Source: Chryseomicrobium excrementi (lineage in GTDB: Bacteria; Bacillota; Bacilli; Bacillales_A; Planococcaceae). Taken from it: 64,000 nucleotides of DNA. Shown here piece after piece: positions 16,388 through 24,796 of this stretch. Positions within the stretch are counted from its first letter, which is position 1. Every line of letters starts with the position of its first letter. Where the stretch lies: contig NZ_PCGR01000004.1 in the NCBI RefSeq assembly GCF_002798305.1, positions 124,001 to 188,000 on the forward strand, given 5' to 3'. A model generated the notes under the pieces. It saw only the letters and a list, made by a program, of their open reading frames with translations. It was not told the DNA's origin and ran no database searches. A program made the position numbers and the translations under genes.

Positions 16388-17386
16388 ATGGATATCCTAC
16401 TAGTACTCACCATCTTAGTTGTCATCTTTGCGTTAGCATTTGATTTTATCAACGGGTTCCATGATACAGCCAATGCTATTGCTACTTCCGTATCCACTAG
16501 GGCCCTCAGTCCACGGAAAGCTGTATTGCTTGCAGCCATCATGAACTTTGTCGGCGCCCTCACCTTCACAGGTGTGGCCAAAACGATTACAAAAGACATC
16601 GTCGATCCTTTCGCTTTATCGAACGGGTCCGTCATCATCCTTGCTGCTCTTTTAGCTGCTATCACTTGGAACTTGATCACATGGTATTACGGTATTCCAT
16701 CGAGTTCTTCCCATGCCCTTATCGGCTCGATTGCAGGAGCAGCTATCTCAGCAGCCGGATTTGCCATTTTGAATTACGAGGGCTTCCTGAAGATTTTACA
16801 AGCTTTATTGATTTCACCATTCATCGCTCTTGCAGTCGGGTTCTTGATGATGAGCTTGTTCAAAGTGCTCTTTAAAAATGCGAGTCTGTACAAGACCAAC
16901 AAACGCTTCCGTATCTTCCAGATCGGCACGGCTGCGCTACAAGCATTTACACACGGTACGAACGATGCTCAAAAAGCGATGGGGATCATTACAATGGCCT
17001 TAATCGCAGCGAACCTTCAAACGACTACAGATATTCCCCTGTGGGTCCGTATTGCAGCAGCGACTGCAATGGGTCTTGGAACTTCAGTGGGTGGTTACAA
17101 AATCATCAAGACGGTCGGCGGTAAGATCATGAAGATTCGTCCAGTCAACGGAGCAGCAGCGGACCTGTCCTCTGCCATGATCATCTTTGGTGCAACGACA
17201 ATTGCGCTTCCTGTTTCTACGACACATGTCATCTCATCTGCAATCATGGGAGTCGGTTCGGCACAACGAGTTAAAGGCGTGAAATGGGGCGTCGCACGTA
17301 AAATCGTGATCACATGGATTATCACATTGCCGATTTCAGCCTTACTAGCAGCGCTTTTCTACCAGCTTCTAAACTTAATCTTTTAA
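16388..17386 (+). CDS. pit: inorganic phosphate transporter, Pit family
   Basis: 332 residues with about ten membrane segments. Both Pit signature repeats are visible: FDFINGFHDTANAIATSVST (about 18-37) and AFTHGTNDAQKAMGIITMAL (about 190-209); the GxxNDxxx motifs form the transport site. It imports phosphate with protons, probably as a metal-phosphate. It is co-transcribed with the DUF47 gene and followed by a terminator. I see no Pho box upstream. Confidence 0.94.
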   Translation: MDILLVLTILVVIFALAFDFINGFHDTANAIATSVSTRALSPRKAVLLAAIMNFVGALTFTGVAKTITKDIVDPFALSNGSVIILAALLAAITWNLITWYYGIPSSSSHALIGSIAGAAISAAGFAILNYEGFLKILQALLISPFIALAVGFLMMSLFKVLFKNASLYKTNKRFRIFQIGTAALQAFTHGTNDAQKAMGIITMALIAANLQTTTDIPLWVRIAAATAMGLGTSVGGYKIIKTVGGKIMKIRPVNGAAADLSSAMIIFGATTIALPVSTTHVISSAIMGVGSAQRVKGVKWGVARKIVITWIITLPISALLAALFYQLLNLIF

Positions 17387-17392
17387 ATTTCA

Positions 17393-17427
17393 GACATGTA
17401 CTCGATTCGTTCGAGTGCATGTTTTTA
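17393..17427 (+). terminator. intrinsic terminator after pit
   Basis: ACATGTACTCGA-TTCG-TTCGAGTGCATGT followed by T5. Confidence 0.9.
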
Positions 17428-17477
17428 ATTAGGAATGCTAAGATAAACTTACTTACATAGAGAGAGGATGCGTTTCA

Positions 17478-18209
17478 ATGGTACTAGAACTGATGAAAGC
17501 TCATGCTTCCGTGCGAGACTATAAAGACCAGCCACTGTCTCGTGAGCAAGTTGTTGAATTAGTAGAAGCAGCACAAATGGCCGCCACTTCCCATTTCGTC
17601 CAAGCCTATAGTATTGTCTGGGTAACCGATAAAGAAAAGCGCTCTAAAATTGGGGAGCTCTCTAGCAACCCACAACAAATGGAGACAGCGGGCGCCGTAT
17701 TTTTGATGTGTGCGGATTACCGGAGACTTCAGCACGCCAGTGAGATGCACGGCGAACCGATCGTCTACGATTACGCCGAGCAATTACTTGTAGCTGTAAC
17801 AGATGTGGGCTTGCTGGCACAGAATCTCGCGCTTGCTGCAGAATCTCAAGGGTACGGCATCTGTTATATCGGAGGAATTCGGAGTAACATGGAAGCGATC
17901 AGCGACCTTGTGGAGCTCCCAAAAGGCGTCTTCCCTGTCTATGGTTTAACAGTCGGTGTTCCAAACGAACACAATGAAGTGAAACCTCGCCTTCCAGTCG
18001 AAGCCATTCTTCACGAAAACAACTACGATGCGAAAAAGTATGAAACATTGCTTCCTGCGTACGACGAGACCATCTCAGCTTATTACAAGCGCCGGAGCTC
18101 CAATCAGAAGTCGACCACGTGGACGAAACAAATGGCTGATTTCTTGAAAGCTCCTCGCCGGGCAGAAATCACGGACTTCTTGAAGAAACAAGGATATGAA
18201 ATGAACTAA
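17478..18209 (+). CDS. NADPH-dependent FMN nitroreductase (NfsA/NfrA family)
   Basis: 243 residues, typical for NfsA/NfrA enzymes. The N-terminus has the SVRDYKDQPLSREQVVELVE block that binds FMN, the middle GLLAQNLALAAESQGYGICYIGG (about 112-134), and FPVYGLTVGVPNE follows. It reduces nitro compounds, quinones or flavins with NADPH. AGAGGATG lies upstream. It stands alone between two terminators, so no pathway is indicated; electrophile defence is a reasonable inference. Confidence 0.92.
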   Translation: MVLELMKAHASVRDYKDQPLSREQVVELVEAAQMAATSHFVQAYSIVWVTDKEKRSKIGELSSNPQQMETAGAVFLMCADYRRLQHASEMHGEPIVYDYAEQLLVAVTDVGLLAQNLALAAESQGYGICYIGGIRSNMEAISDLVELPKGVFPVYGLTVGVPNEHNEVKPRLPVEAILHENNYDAKKYETLLPAYDETISAYYKRRSSNQKSTTWTKQMADFLKAPRRAEITDFLKKQGYEMN

Positions 18210-18211
18210 CC

Positions 18212-18252
18212 TAAAAAAGCAGCTTTTCCGTTTTTCGGAGAAGCTGCTTTTA
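18212..18252. terminator. bidirectional intrinsic terminator
   Basis: AAAGCAGCTTTTCCG pairs with CGGAGAAGCTGCTTT with A-rich and T-rich flanks, between convergent genes. Confidence 0.88.
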
Positions 18253-18444
18253 TAGTCGGTATCGTATGGTTTCCCAAACGAAGCGAATCTGATCATCGAA
18301 CGCTGTGACGGCGGAAGTGGGTGTGAAGTGATGTGCCAGCATATAAACAATTCCGACAATCCCTAAACATCCAATCGTGATATAAACGGTGAGTGCCATA
18401 AATCCTTTCACAACACTCCATACATCGGTAATCAAACTGTACAT
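18250..18444 (-). CDS. small membrane protein (64 aa)
   Basis: One or two hydrophobic segments (VVKGFMALTVYITIGCLGIV and GIVYML) followed by a polar tail ending IRFVWETIRYRL. AAGGAGGGGAAGG precedes the ATG closely. A possible ECF promoter (TGTAAC-N16-CGTA) lies upstream. Function unknown. Confidence 0.7.
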   Translation of the reverse strand: MYSLITDVWSVVKGFMALTVYITIGCLGIVGIVYMLAHHFTPTSAVTAFDDQIRFVWETIRYRL

Positions 18445-18511
18445 CCTTCCCCTCCTTACATTCCTTATATTGCCTTTAGTATATACAAGAAATGTTGCTG
18501 TACTATTTCAG

Positions 18512-18537
18512 TACGTTTAAGAGTTGATTTCGTTACA
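18512..18537 (-). promoter_or_regulatory. candidate ECF promoter for the 64-aa membrane protein
   Basis: Minus strand TGTAAC-N16-CGTA, about 70 bp ahead of the gene. TGTAAC is the SigX-like variant of the -35; spacing fits SigW/SigX promoters. Confidence 0.4.
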
Positions 18538-18540
18538 GTT

Positions 18541-19899
18541 TCATTTTAATAAGTAAGCAGCGAGCACACACTCATGAATGCGCTCCACGGTCTCTAATCG
18601 AATGAGCCGCTTGATGCCCTCAAACGCAAGCTCCTGTTGTATGGACGCTCCATTTTTTATTGATAGTTCTACTCCATGTTCTGAAGCAAGCAAGTTCTTC
18701 AACTGAATGTTGTCGCCTGCCATCACGCCTTCATACAGCAGCCAATCGCTTTCAAGCCTTGTTAAGTCTTGGCTCTGTTCGATTAGCTCGAAGAGGTGCT
18801 TCTTAAGGGACTCTCCTTCTTTACCTTTCGACACGACTGCACAGCCTTGAGAATCCACCACTAAGAGAAGATCCGATAAGCCGGTCCATCTATGAGCTGC
18901 ACTCTGATCTTTAAAAACGAGAACACTGACATGTTTATCATCTGTCGGCAAGTAGACTATTTGCTCAAGAGGTAGCGCGCGGTTCGAGAAATGATCTAAT
19001 GCTTCGAGAACCCCAGTCGGTTCTACTTGGATTTCTCTCCCAGTCTCTGTCTGGACTGTAAATCCGTTTAACCATTTCTTGAATGCCGGTGCTTTCCGCC
19101 GCTTTTCAAACCATTCTTCTAGAGGATTGATTGCTGCTTGCGCATAGTCTTGGGATTCCACTTGAACGATTTCTTTAGAAGGTAGACGAAGGGCGGTCAA
19201 ATCGCCTCCAAAGACGGCTCCTTGGTCAATATTGATGGTACGTTGCACTTCTAAGGCAACCGGTCTGGGATCGTGTCCCCAAATAATTAATTCAGGTGAG
19301 TGGTGGTGAATGGTCCAGTCACCACGCTTTGGCTTTCCGTTCCTCTGCACTCCCACCACTGGTCCGTACCTACAATAATCAGCAATCTTTGGAGACTGTT
19401 TGCCGATATAATCGTCCCGAATGCCTGCATGTACAGCTACTGCTACAGAAGCTCCATTATCTTGAATCACATAATGAGATGGTGCATCTAGTAACATGTT
19501 TTTGATTCGTTCTTTCAAGCGGTTTGTGGCAAGAGAGCCGTGTTGTCTCTCGTAATCCAGAAATTCTTCCTCAACCCGTTCATCGCCGTGCGCCAAAGTA
19601 ACTTTGCGGCCGTCCAACCAGCGCGCAATCTTCCAGCCATGATTGGAATCAATCATATAAGCGAGTCCCGCTTTTATGTGAGCTTCAAAAAACAAGAGGC
19701 TGTCGAGAGAGCGAGGGCCACGACTCATAATGTCTCCGAGCGACAGAATTTTGCGTCCTTCAGGGTGCCGGTAGAAACCGTCTGCACTTTGTTTGTAGCC
19801 AAGCTTCTCAAGAAGCAAAAGCCACTCGTCCATACAGCCGTGAATATCTCCTATAATATCGAGACCTTTCCCTAGTTCAATCCATTTCGGTTCACTCAT
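18541..19899 (-). CDS. Pnkp-like metallophosphoesterase with a remnant ligase-like domain
   Basis: 452 residues from the ATG at 19899 (ATGA overlap with the methyltransferase gene). Residues 10-250 form a calcineurin-type phosphatase: GDIHG (D18, H20), GD56, SNH (N86, H87), AVHAG (H157), WGHD (H209). Pnkp-like details are NHGWKIARWLDGRKVTLAHG and NIDQGAVFGGDLTALRLPSK. Residues 275-320 (ending IVYLPTD) match the segment before the Pnkp ligase; DKH at 321-323 lies where the nucleotidyl lysine motif is expected and TRLESDWLLYEG resembles motif IIIa/IV, but the rest is missing. No kinase domain. Inferred: RNA-end 3'/2',3'-cyclic phosphatase. PrpE-type hydrolase is the alternative. Confidence 0.78.
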   Translation of the reverse strand: MSEPKWIELGKGLDIIGDIHGCMDEWLLLLEKLGYKQSADGFYRHPEGRKILSLGDIMSRGPRSLDSLLFFEAHIKAGLAYMIDSNHGWKIARWLDGRKVTLAHGDERVEEEFLDYERQHGSLATNRLKERIKNMLLDAPSHYVIQDNGASVAVAVHAGIRDDYIGKQSPKIADYCRYGPVVGVQRNGKPKRGDWTIHHHSPELIIWGHDPRPVALEVQRTINIDQGAVFGGDLTALRLPSKEIVQVESQDYAQAAINPLEEWFEKRRKAPAFKKWLNGFTVQTETGREIQVEPTGVLEALDHFSNRALPLEQIVYLPTDDKHVSVLVFKDQSAAHRWTGLSDLLLVVDSQGCAVVSKGKEGESLKKHLFELIEQSQDLTRLESDWLLYEGVMAGDNIQLKNLLASEHGVELSIKNGASIQQELAFEGIKRLIRLETVERIHECVLAAYLLK

Positions 19900-20402
19900 G
19901 GTCGTGTCCACTCCTTTCTAGTGAAGATGACGACCGTCGAGTCCTCTGTCTGTTGAAATCGTAGTGTATAAATTTGGTGCACATTCATCGTGTGACACCA
20001 CTCTTGAAACGAGTTGTCTTCCTCTACAGTGTGCAGATTTTTTGAATGTATGAGGACGAGATGTTTCGGGAAATAATCGTGTAAAAATAAGTGAAGGACC
20101 GCTTCAAGACGCTGGGATTCCACGCGTTCGAAAAGATCATGTAAGATGATGGAGTCTTTTGCCTTCCACTGGTCGTCGTAATAGAAATAAGAACCCCAAG
20201 CGAAGTGGAGAGCTGCTCGTTTGGCATAGCGCTGGAGTCGCGCGAGAGTGTCTACTGAAGAGTCAAGAGCCCAAAGCGTTTCAATTTGGGCATTTTTCAA
20301 GAGCTCCTGAGTGAGCATTCCCTCTCCCGCTCCGAAATCGACAACCGTCCGTACACGTTGCTGTTTCAGCTCTTTCGCAATCCATTGGTAGGTACTGTGC
20401 AT
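19896..20402 (-). CDS. Hen1-like SAM-dependent methyltransferase, reduced
   Basis: 168 residues. Motif I VVDFGAGEGML (20-30), acidic D47 after strand 2, then GSYFYYDDQWKAKDSI (70-85) and ERVESQRLEAVL, which align by eye with bacterial Hen1 (GSLTYRDxxL, EVIEHLxxxRLxxF). The Hen1 metal-binding E-x2-E-H appears as D-L-F-E-R, so at least the histidine is lost. AAAGGAGG lies 7 bp upstream, and an extended -10 TGCTATACT (20432-20424) is ahead of that. The gene overlaps the Pnkp-like gene by 4 bp. Hen1 methylates RNA 3' ends before repair by Pnkp; whether this version retains that activity is open. Confidence 0.7.
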   Translation of the reverse strand: MHSTYQWIAKELKQQRVRTVVDFGAGEGMLTQELLKNAQIETLWALDSSVDTLARLQRYAKRAALHFAWGSYFYYDDQWKAKDSIILHDLFERVESQRLEAVLHLFLHDYFPKHLVLIHSKNLHTVEEDNSFQEWCHTMNVHQIYTLRFQQTEDSTVVIFTRKEWTRP

Positions 20403-20423
20403 GGCGGCGCCTCCTTTTTCTTC

Positions 20424-20432
20424 AGTATAGCA
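20424..20432 (-). promoter_or_regulatory. extended -10 promoter element for the Hen1-like/Pnkp-like operon
   Basis: Minus strand TGCTATACT, a TGn-extended -10, lies 22 bp ahead of the methyltransferase start and just after the terminator of the preceding gene; no good -35. Confidence 0.45.
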
Positions 20433-20439
20433 CTGGCTA

Positions 20440-20478
20440 GAAAAAAGCCGCAGCTGACAGACTTGTCAGCTACGGCAT
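20440..20478 (-). terminator. intrinsic terminator of the NAD(P)-binding oxidoreductase gene
   Basis: Minus strand GCCGTAGCTGACA-AGTC-TGTCAGCTGCGGC followed by T6. Confidence 0.92.
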
Positions 20479-20488
20479 TTAAAGATTC

Positions 20489-21136
20489 TTACAATCCACT
20501 TTTCAGAGCGTCCCCAAATTCATGGTCTCCATTGACGAGTTCAATGGACTTTCCATAAGTTGAAGAGTCTCCTACAACGTGCGCTAGAGCATGAGCGACA
20601 TCGTCTCGAGTGATGTCACCCGGCTTTGCATCTTTGCCTGCTGCATAGCGGCCTGTTGGCGCATCGTCTGTCAAAGCACCTGGACGCAGGATTGTCCAAT
20701 CTAGAGAGGATTCTTCTACGTGATGATCCGCGTAATATTTGGCGACATAATACGGTTTGATTTCGTCACTCCATGTGGAGCGGTCTCCGACACCGAAGGC
20801 ACTCAACATGACGTAGCGTTTGACGCCAGCTTGTTCAGCAGCTTCCACAGTTTTTACTGCACCGTCTAAATCAATGAGTAACGTCATGTCAGCACCTGTG
20901 CTGCCACCAGAACCTGCTGCGAAGATGACCGCATCATAGCCGTGCATTGCTTTCGCTAAATCGTCGACGGAGCCTTCCAGGTCAGCTAACACTGCATGAA
21001 CCCCTTTTTCTTCAAACTCTTTTTGTTGCTCGTCTTTACGAACCATGGCTGTGACTTCATGTGCTTCATCTTTGTGTAGCGTGTTGACCAATTCTTGTCC
21101 GACTTGCCCATTTGCTCCTACTACGAATACTTTCAT
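20489..21136 (-). CDS. NAD(P)-binding oxidoreductase, atypical SDR (YhfK-like)
   Basis: 215 residues starting MKVFVVGANGQVGQELVN; AAAAGGAGAG precedes this ATG. GANGQVG (7-13) is the NAD(P)-binding loop of NmrA/atypical SDR proteins, and MLSAFGVGDRSTW and YYADHHVEESSLDWTILRPG are typical of the family. It probably reduces or senses a small metabolite; YhfK-like proteins have no assigned substrate. Ends at a strong terminator; the small gene upstream (21174-21377) may be in the same transcript. Confidence 0.88.
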   Translation of the reverse strand: MKVFVVGANGQVGQELVNTLHKDEAHEVTAMVRKDEQQKEFEEKGVHAVLADLEGSVDDLAKAMHGYDAVIFAAGSGGSTGADMTLLIDLDGAVKTVEAAEQAGVKRYVMLSAFGVGDRSTWSDEIKPYYVAKYYADHHVEESSLDWTILRPGALTDDAPTGRYAAGKDAKPGDITRDDVAHALAHVVGDSSTYGKSIELVNGDHEFGDALKSGL

Positions 21137-21173
21137 GTGAAATCTCTCCTTTTCGTTCGATCTCACAGCAACA

Positions 21174-21377
21174 TCAACAGCTCCAGCTTCTCTTTTTCGC
21201 CAGATAGGTCACCGATTTTTCCATCGCCACATAGCAGACTGCTACAATGACCATGGCCATCAAAGGATGGTCGAGTACAGGAAGACTCGTTTTCATCGCA
21301 ACCCAGAGACTGCCTAGCGTCACGAGGAGGCCTGTAAAAATAGCTGCCCCGTAAAGAAGGCTCTTTGTACATCTCAT
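21174..21377 (-). CDS. small two-segment membrane protein (67 aa)
   Basis: Begins MRCTKSLLYGAAIFTGLLV; AAAGGTGG lies 7 bp upstream. Two hydrophobic segments separated by a short loop (KTSLPVLDHP) and a basic C-terminus (AKKRSWSC). It lies 37 bp upstream of the oxidoreductase gene. Function unknown. Confidence 0.65.
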   Translation of the reverse strand: MRCTKSLLYGAAIFTGLLVTLGSLWVAMKTSLPVLDHPLMAMVIVAVCYVAMEKSVTYLAKKRSWSC

Positions 21378-21448
21378 GTTGTTCCCACCTTTGTTCTCTA
21401 ACCTATCATACACCTTCCATCCACCACAAATAGAACGTCTTGAATTCC

Positions 21449-21475
21449 TGCAACCTGGTACACTAAGGATACGTC
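21449..21475 (+). promoter_or_regulatory. candidate ECF promoter of the FAD oxidase operon
   Basis: TGCAAC-N17-CGTC, the pattern of SigV/SigM-type promoters, 31 bp upstream of the start codon at 21507. Confidence 0.42.
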
Positions 21476-21506
21476 AACCATTTCATTAAGCGTGAAGGAG
21501 ATTTTT

Positions 21507-22940
21507 ATGAAAAAATCGTTTGTCTTTATGAGCACCATCTATCTGGCTCTGCTCGGAACAGCTGTTGTCTATTATCCACAGCATGTAGAGACTGCGGTTA
21601 TCGAAGATAGAGCTCAGCTCCTACCTACTCAAATGAAACGTATCACAGCAACTACAGAAACAAATGAACTTCAGGACCTACTAAATGAAGCGGCTAAAGA
21701 GGACCGCGTCATCACATTAGCAGGTACGCAACATAGTCAAGGCGGACAAACGCTGTACCCCGGTGGTTGGCTTATAGATATGAAAGAGTACGATGAGATT
21801 CTCGCTTTCGACCCGACCGCCCAGACGCTTACTGTACAAAGCGGAGCCACTTGGTCCAAAATTCAAGAGTACATACAACCCCACGGACTTGCGCTCCAAG
21901 TCACGCAGTCGCAAAGCATCTTTACAGTAGGCGGTACCATGAGCGTCCATGCACACGGACGGGATCTTCGCTACAACGCCCTTAGTGAGAGCATTGAATC
22001 GTTCCGATTATTGACAGCAGATGGCACCATTCTAGATGTATCAAAGGATCAACACGCCGACTATTTTCAACACGTTTTAGGAGGGTACGGTCTATTCGGA
22101 ATTATCCTCGATGTGACTCTTCGTCTGACTGAAGATGAATTGTATGTGCAGCAAACTGCAGAACTAGATTATCAAGACTACCCGGAGTATTTTAAAGAAC
22201 AAGTTTTAGAAAATCCTGAGGCAAAGATGCACTTGGCTCGACTTTCGACGGCGCCTGATACTTTTTTAAAAGACATGTATGTAACGAACTACTTAGTAGC
22301 TCTCAATCAGGAGTTGCGTGACGACTATGCAAAGCTTTCTGAAGAACGGATCATTGCCATACCGAAGTTTATGTTAGGAGTTGCCCGCTATAGTGACACC
22401 GGAAAAGACTGGTTCTGGGACGTGCAGCAAACCTATTCAGAACGACTCGACGGCGACCTGATCACTCGCAACAACGCTATGCGCTCTGATTCTACGTTTA
22501 TGGATTACGAGTCGTCTTCTCGAACGGAGGTCTTGCAAGAATACTTTGTTCCTATCGAACAGTACGTTTCCTACATCGACGCCTTACGCGAAGTACTGGA
22601 GCGCCACGATATCAACTTGTTAAATATCACCGTTCGGTATGTGGAGAGGAATGAAGACACGGTACTCAACTACGCCACTAGTGACATGTTTTCTCTAGTG
22701 CTACTGATCCATCAACCACTTGATGAGGACAGTTTAGCAGAGACGGATGCTGCCATCGAAGAAATGGTAGCGACTACACTTGCTCATGACGGCAGTTACT
22801 ACCTGCCTTACTACCAGTTCCCGACTCGAAAACAGTTTAAAGAAGCCTATCCGAAGTGGCAGAGCTTCCAACAGTTTAAAGAACAGGCTGACCCTGAAGG
22901 CCGCTTTCAAAATTTATGGTATAAGGAGTATTTCGAATGA
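21507..22940 (+). CDS. membrane-anchored FAD-linked oxidase (PCMH/ALO-like)
   Basis: 477 residues from MKKSFVFMSTIYL (GAAGGAG upstream). An N-terminal signal anchor (about 3-22) is followed by a PCMH-type FAD domain: VITLAGTQHSQGGQTLYPGG (about 67-86), FDPTAQTLTVQSGATWSKIQ and TVGGTMSVHAHGRDLR. The C-terminal part resembles sugar-lactone oxidases, ending in DPEGRFQNLWYKEYF. It likely oxidises a sugar acid or alcohol outside the membrane with O2 as acceptor. Overlaps the downstream half-MFS gene by 4 bp (ATGA). Confidence 0.88.
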   Translation: MKKSFVFMSTIYLALLGTAVVYYPQHVETAVIEDRAQLLPTQMKRITATTETNELQDLLNEAAKEDRVITLAGTQHSQGGQTLYPGGWLIDMKEYDEILAFDPTAQTLTVQSGATWSKIQEYIQPHGLALQVTQSQSIFTVGGTMSVHAHGRDLRYNALSESIESFRLLTADGTILDVSKDQHADYFQHVLGGYGLFGIILDVTLRLTEDELYVQQTAELDYQDYPEYFKEQVLENPEAKMHLARLSTAPDTFLKDMYVTNYLVALNQELRDDYAKLSEERIIAIPKFMLGVARYSDTGKDWFWDVQQTYSERLDGDLITRNNAMRSDSTFMDYESSSRTEVLQEYFVPIEQYVSYIDALREVLERHDINLLNITVRYVERNEDTVLNYATSDMFSLVLLIHQPLDEDSLAETDAAIEEMVATTLAHDGSYYLPYYQFPTRKQFKEAYPKWQSFQQFKEQADPEGRFQNLWYKEYFE

Positions 22941-23485
22941 CCCCGACGCTTCGTCAATTCATCCAGTTTCAAAGTGTAATCGGCATGGCGAGTGCTATGA
23001 TTTTCCCTTTCTACATTCTCCTGCTTCGAAATGTAGGAGACAGCTATGCCCAGTTCGGTTGGGCGTATGGTTTGTTTGCGTTATCGTCGGCGCTAGCATA
23101 CCCGTGGATTGGGAGACTGTCTGACCGAGTAGGCGATCAGAGATTGCTGCTAGTTTATAGCTGGGGCATGGCACTTGTGCTTCTCGTCTTACCGTTTCTC
23201 ACGGATGTTTGGCAGATCTACATCGTGCAAATCGTAATGGGGCTACTCGGTGCTATTGGCCGGAACAGTGAAAAGACAGTTCTCGCGCGGGTCACGACAA
23301 CAGACAAAGCAGGAAAAACCATCGGTAACTATCACACGGTTACGGGTGTCGCTGCTGCAGTTGCCATCATCGCTACTGGGTATTTGGTGGACTTTTTGAC
23401 CATCGGTGCCTTGTTCTTCCTCGCATCGTTGTTGTTTGCAAGTAGCGCGGTGATGATTCACCGTATCAAAAAACCGCTCTCCTGA
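22937..23485 (+). CDS. half-size MFS-like membrane protein
   Basis: 182 residues with six predicted membrane segments, half of an ordinary MFS carrier. MFS motif A is intact between segments 2 and 3 (GRLSDRVGDQRLLL). The gene is complete: ATGA overlap with the FAD oxidase at the start and a terminator right after its stop. It may function as a dimer, or descend from a truncated carrier. Co-translation suggests it serves the FAD oxidase. Confidence 0.8.
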   Translation: MTPTLRQFIQFQSVIGMASAMIFPFYILLLRNVGDSYAQFGWAYGLFALSSALAYPWIGRLSDRVGDQRLLLVYSWGMALVLLVLPFLTDVWQIYIVQIVMGLLGAIGRNSEKTVLARVTTTDKAGKTIGNYHTVTGVAAAVAIIATGYLVDFLTIGALFFLASLLFASSAVMIHRIKKPLS

Positions 23486-23507
23486 AATCCTCAGGAAGAG
23501 CGGTTTG
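23469..23507. terminator. bidirectional intrinsic terminator
   Basis: AAACCGCTCT-CCTGA pairs with TCAGG-AAGAGCGGTTT with A/T-rich flanks, between convergent genes. Confidence 0.9.
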
Positions 23508-23994
23508 CTTTTTGTGGATACAAATACTTTCGAATCGGTAGGGTTAGATGCAGCAAACGAAAAGCCAGATACCCGACGAACACGCCGATTGTATTTAACA
23601 ACAAGTCGTCTACATCAAAGCTGCCCACTGCCATGAACCACTGGAGTAGTTCGAGTACCAGACTGAACAGGAATCCGAAAACTAGCGTGACAATCAGATA
23701 GGGCTTCCAGCGAAACAATAAAGGAAACAGCAATCCAAAGGGGACGAAGCCTAGCACGTTTCCTCCTAGATTGGAGATACGCACGGTCCAAGGAATTCGA
23801 GAATCGTTCCAGTACAGCCCGATGGTTTCAAAAAGAGTAAAGTTATTCGTCGTCCACTCACTCGGACGCTGGCGTTCAAAGATGTTGTTAACGGCGCTCT
23901 GGGCGTCCATTTCTTTTAGCACGACAAATTGTACGACGAGCGCACAATAAGCTAGAAATGTGAGCCACAACGCACCTTTCGTAAAAGTTCGCAT
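23491..23994 (-). CDS. VanZ family membrane protein
   Basis: 167 residues, four membrane segments. The VanZ signatures are NLGGNVLGFVPFGLLFPLLF (about 75-94) and GSFDVDDLLLNTIGVFVGYL (about 124-143). VanZ proteins contribute to low-level glycopeptide resistance in some hosts, but most chromosomal ones have no assigned role. GAGGAGA upstream. A second VanZ gene lies at 33850-34326. Confidence 0.92.
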   Translation of the reverse strand: MRTFTKGALWLTFLAYCALVVQFVVLKEMDAQSAVNNIFERQRPSEWTTNNFTLFETIGLYWNDSRIPWTVRISNLGGNVLGFVPFGLLFPLLFRWKPYLIVTLVFGFLFSLVLELLQWFMAVGSFDVDDLLLNTIGVFVGYLAFRLLHLTLPIRKYLYPQKANRSS

Positions 23995-24063
23995 GGTGTC
24001 GTGTTCTCCTCAATTGATGGAATAGACTTTCATTCTACAACAAATTTCGGGAACAGACGACTG

Positions 24064-24795
24064 TCACAAGAGTTCGGTCACACTGTAGATTCGGCCATTT
24101 TCGATAGATGGCGCATCTAAAAGTTGAACCAGTGCATCGGCGACTGTCCTTGGTGAGCGTAGATCCCCTTTTTCTTTTAGCTCCTGAAAACGTCCAACAT
24201 CAGCAAATGCCTCTTCTGATGAGCTGCGAATCGTTTCTTGCATGCCTGTGTCCATTACACCTGGATTGTAAGCAATAACGCGGTGATTACTGTTTTGCTG
24301 ATCGAGCTCAAGTCCCGCCACCTGCGTGTGCATATTGATGGCAGCTTTCGTGCTGTTGTATACGCTCCATCCTGAAATCGGGCGAGACCCTGCTCCAGAC
24401 GTCACATTTACAATGGTCAACTGACCATCCCATGATTTCGCTTTCGTAAGCCATACATTTGTCATCAGCATCGGTGCCATGACATTGACACGAAATGCCG
24501 TCTCGACTCGGTCTGGATCTAGTTTTCCGATACGCTCGATTGGATCAATTACGGAAGCATTGTGAATCAGGGTCACTTTAGTTGCGCTGCTTTTTACAAC
24601 TTCTTGCCACACATGTTCCGCAGCGGTAAGTGGTACTCCTGATTTAGACAAATCATATAACAGAGACGTGAGCCCTTCACGCTTGGGCGTCTCACTTCGT
24701 GCAATCCCAATTACAGGAATCCCTTTTTCAAGAAAGCTCTCTACTAGTCCTTCTCCAAGACCTTTTGAAGCGCCTGTCACTACAGCTAGTTCCAT
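24064..24795 (-). CDS. short-chain dehydrogenase/reductase
   Basis: 243 residues. TGASKGLG (8-15) is the cofactor loop; IHNAS corresponds to the NNAG motif; the active site is S-x12-YNSTK (about 145-160). It resembles sepiapterin/benzil reductase-like SDRs. Last gene of a five-gene operon; its ATG is 1 bp past the stop codon of the acetyltransferase gene, with GGGAGG inside that gene's end. Substrate unknown. Confidence 0.92.
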   Translation of the reverse strand: MELAVVTGASKGLGEGLVESFLEKGIPVIGIARSETPKREGLTSLLYDLSKSGVPLTAAEHVWQEVVKSSATKVTLIHNASVIDPIERIGKLDPDRVETAFRVNVMAPMLMTNVWLTKAKSWDGQLTIVNVTSGAGSRPISGWSVYNSTKAAINMHTQVAGLELDQQNSNHRVIAYNPGVMDTGMQETIRSSSEEAFADVGRFQELKEKGDLRSPRTVADALVQLLDAPSIENGRIYSVTELL

Positions 24796-24796
24796 G

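Noticed and set aside
18541-19899. Plain PrpE-type Ap4A hydrolase
   Set aside because: The NHxxK-x2-R-x-L-x-GR-x-V, NIDQGAVFGG and YLP segments and the extra 200 residues fit Pnkp better; kept as the alternative.
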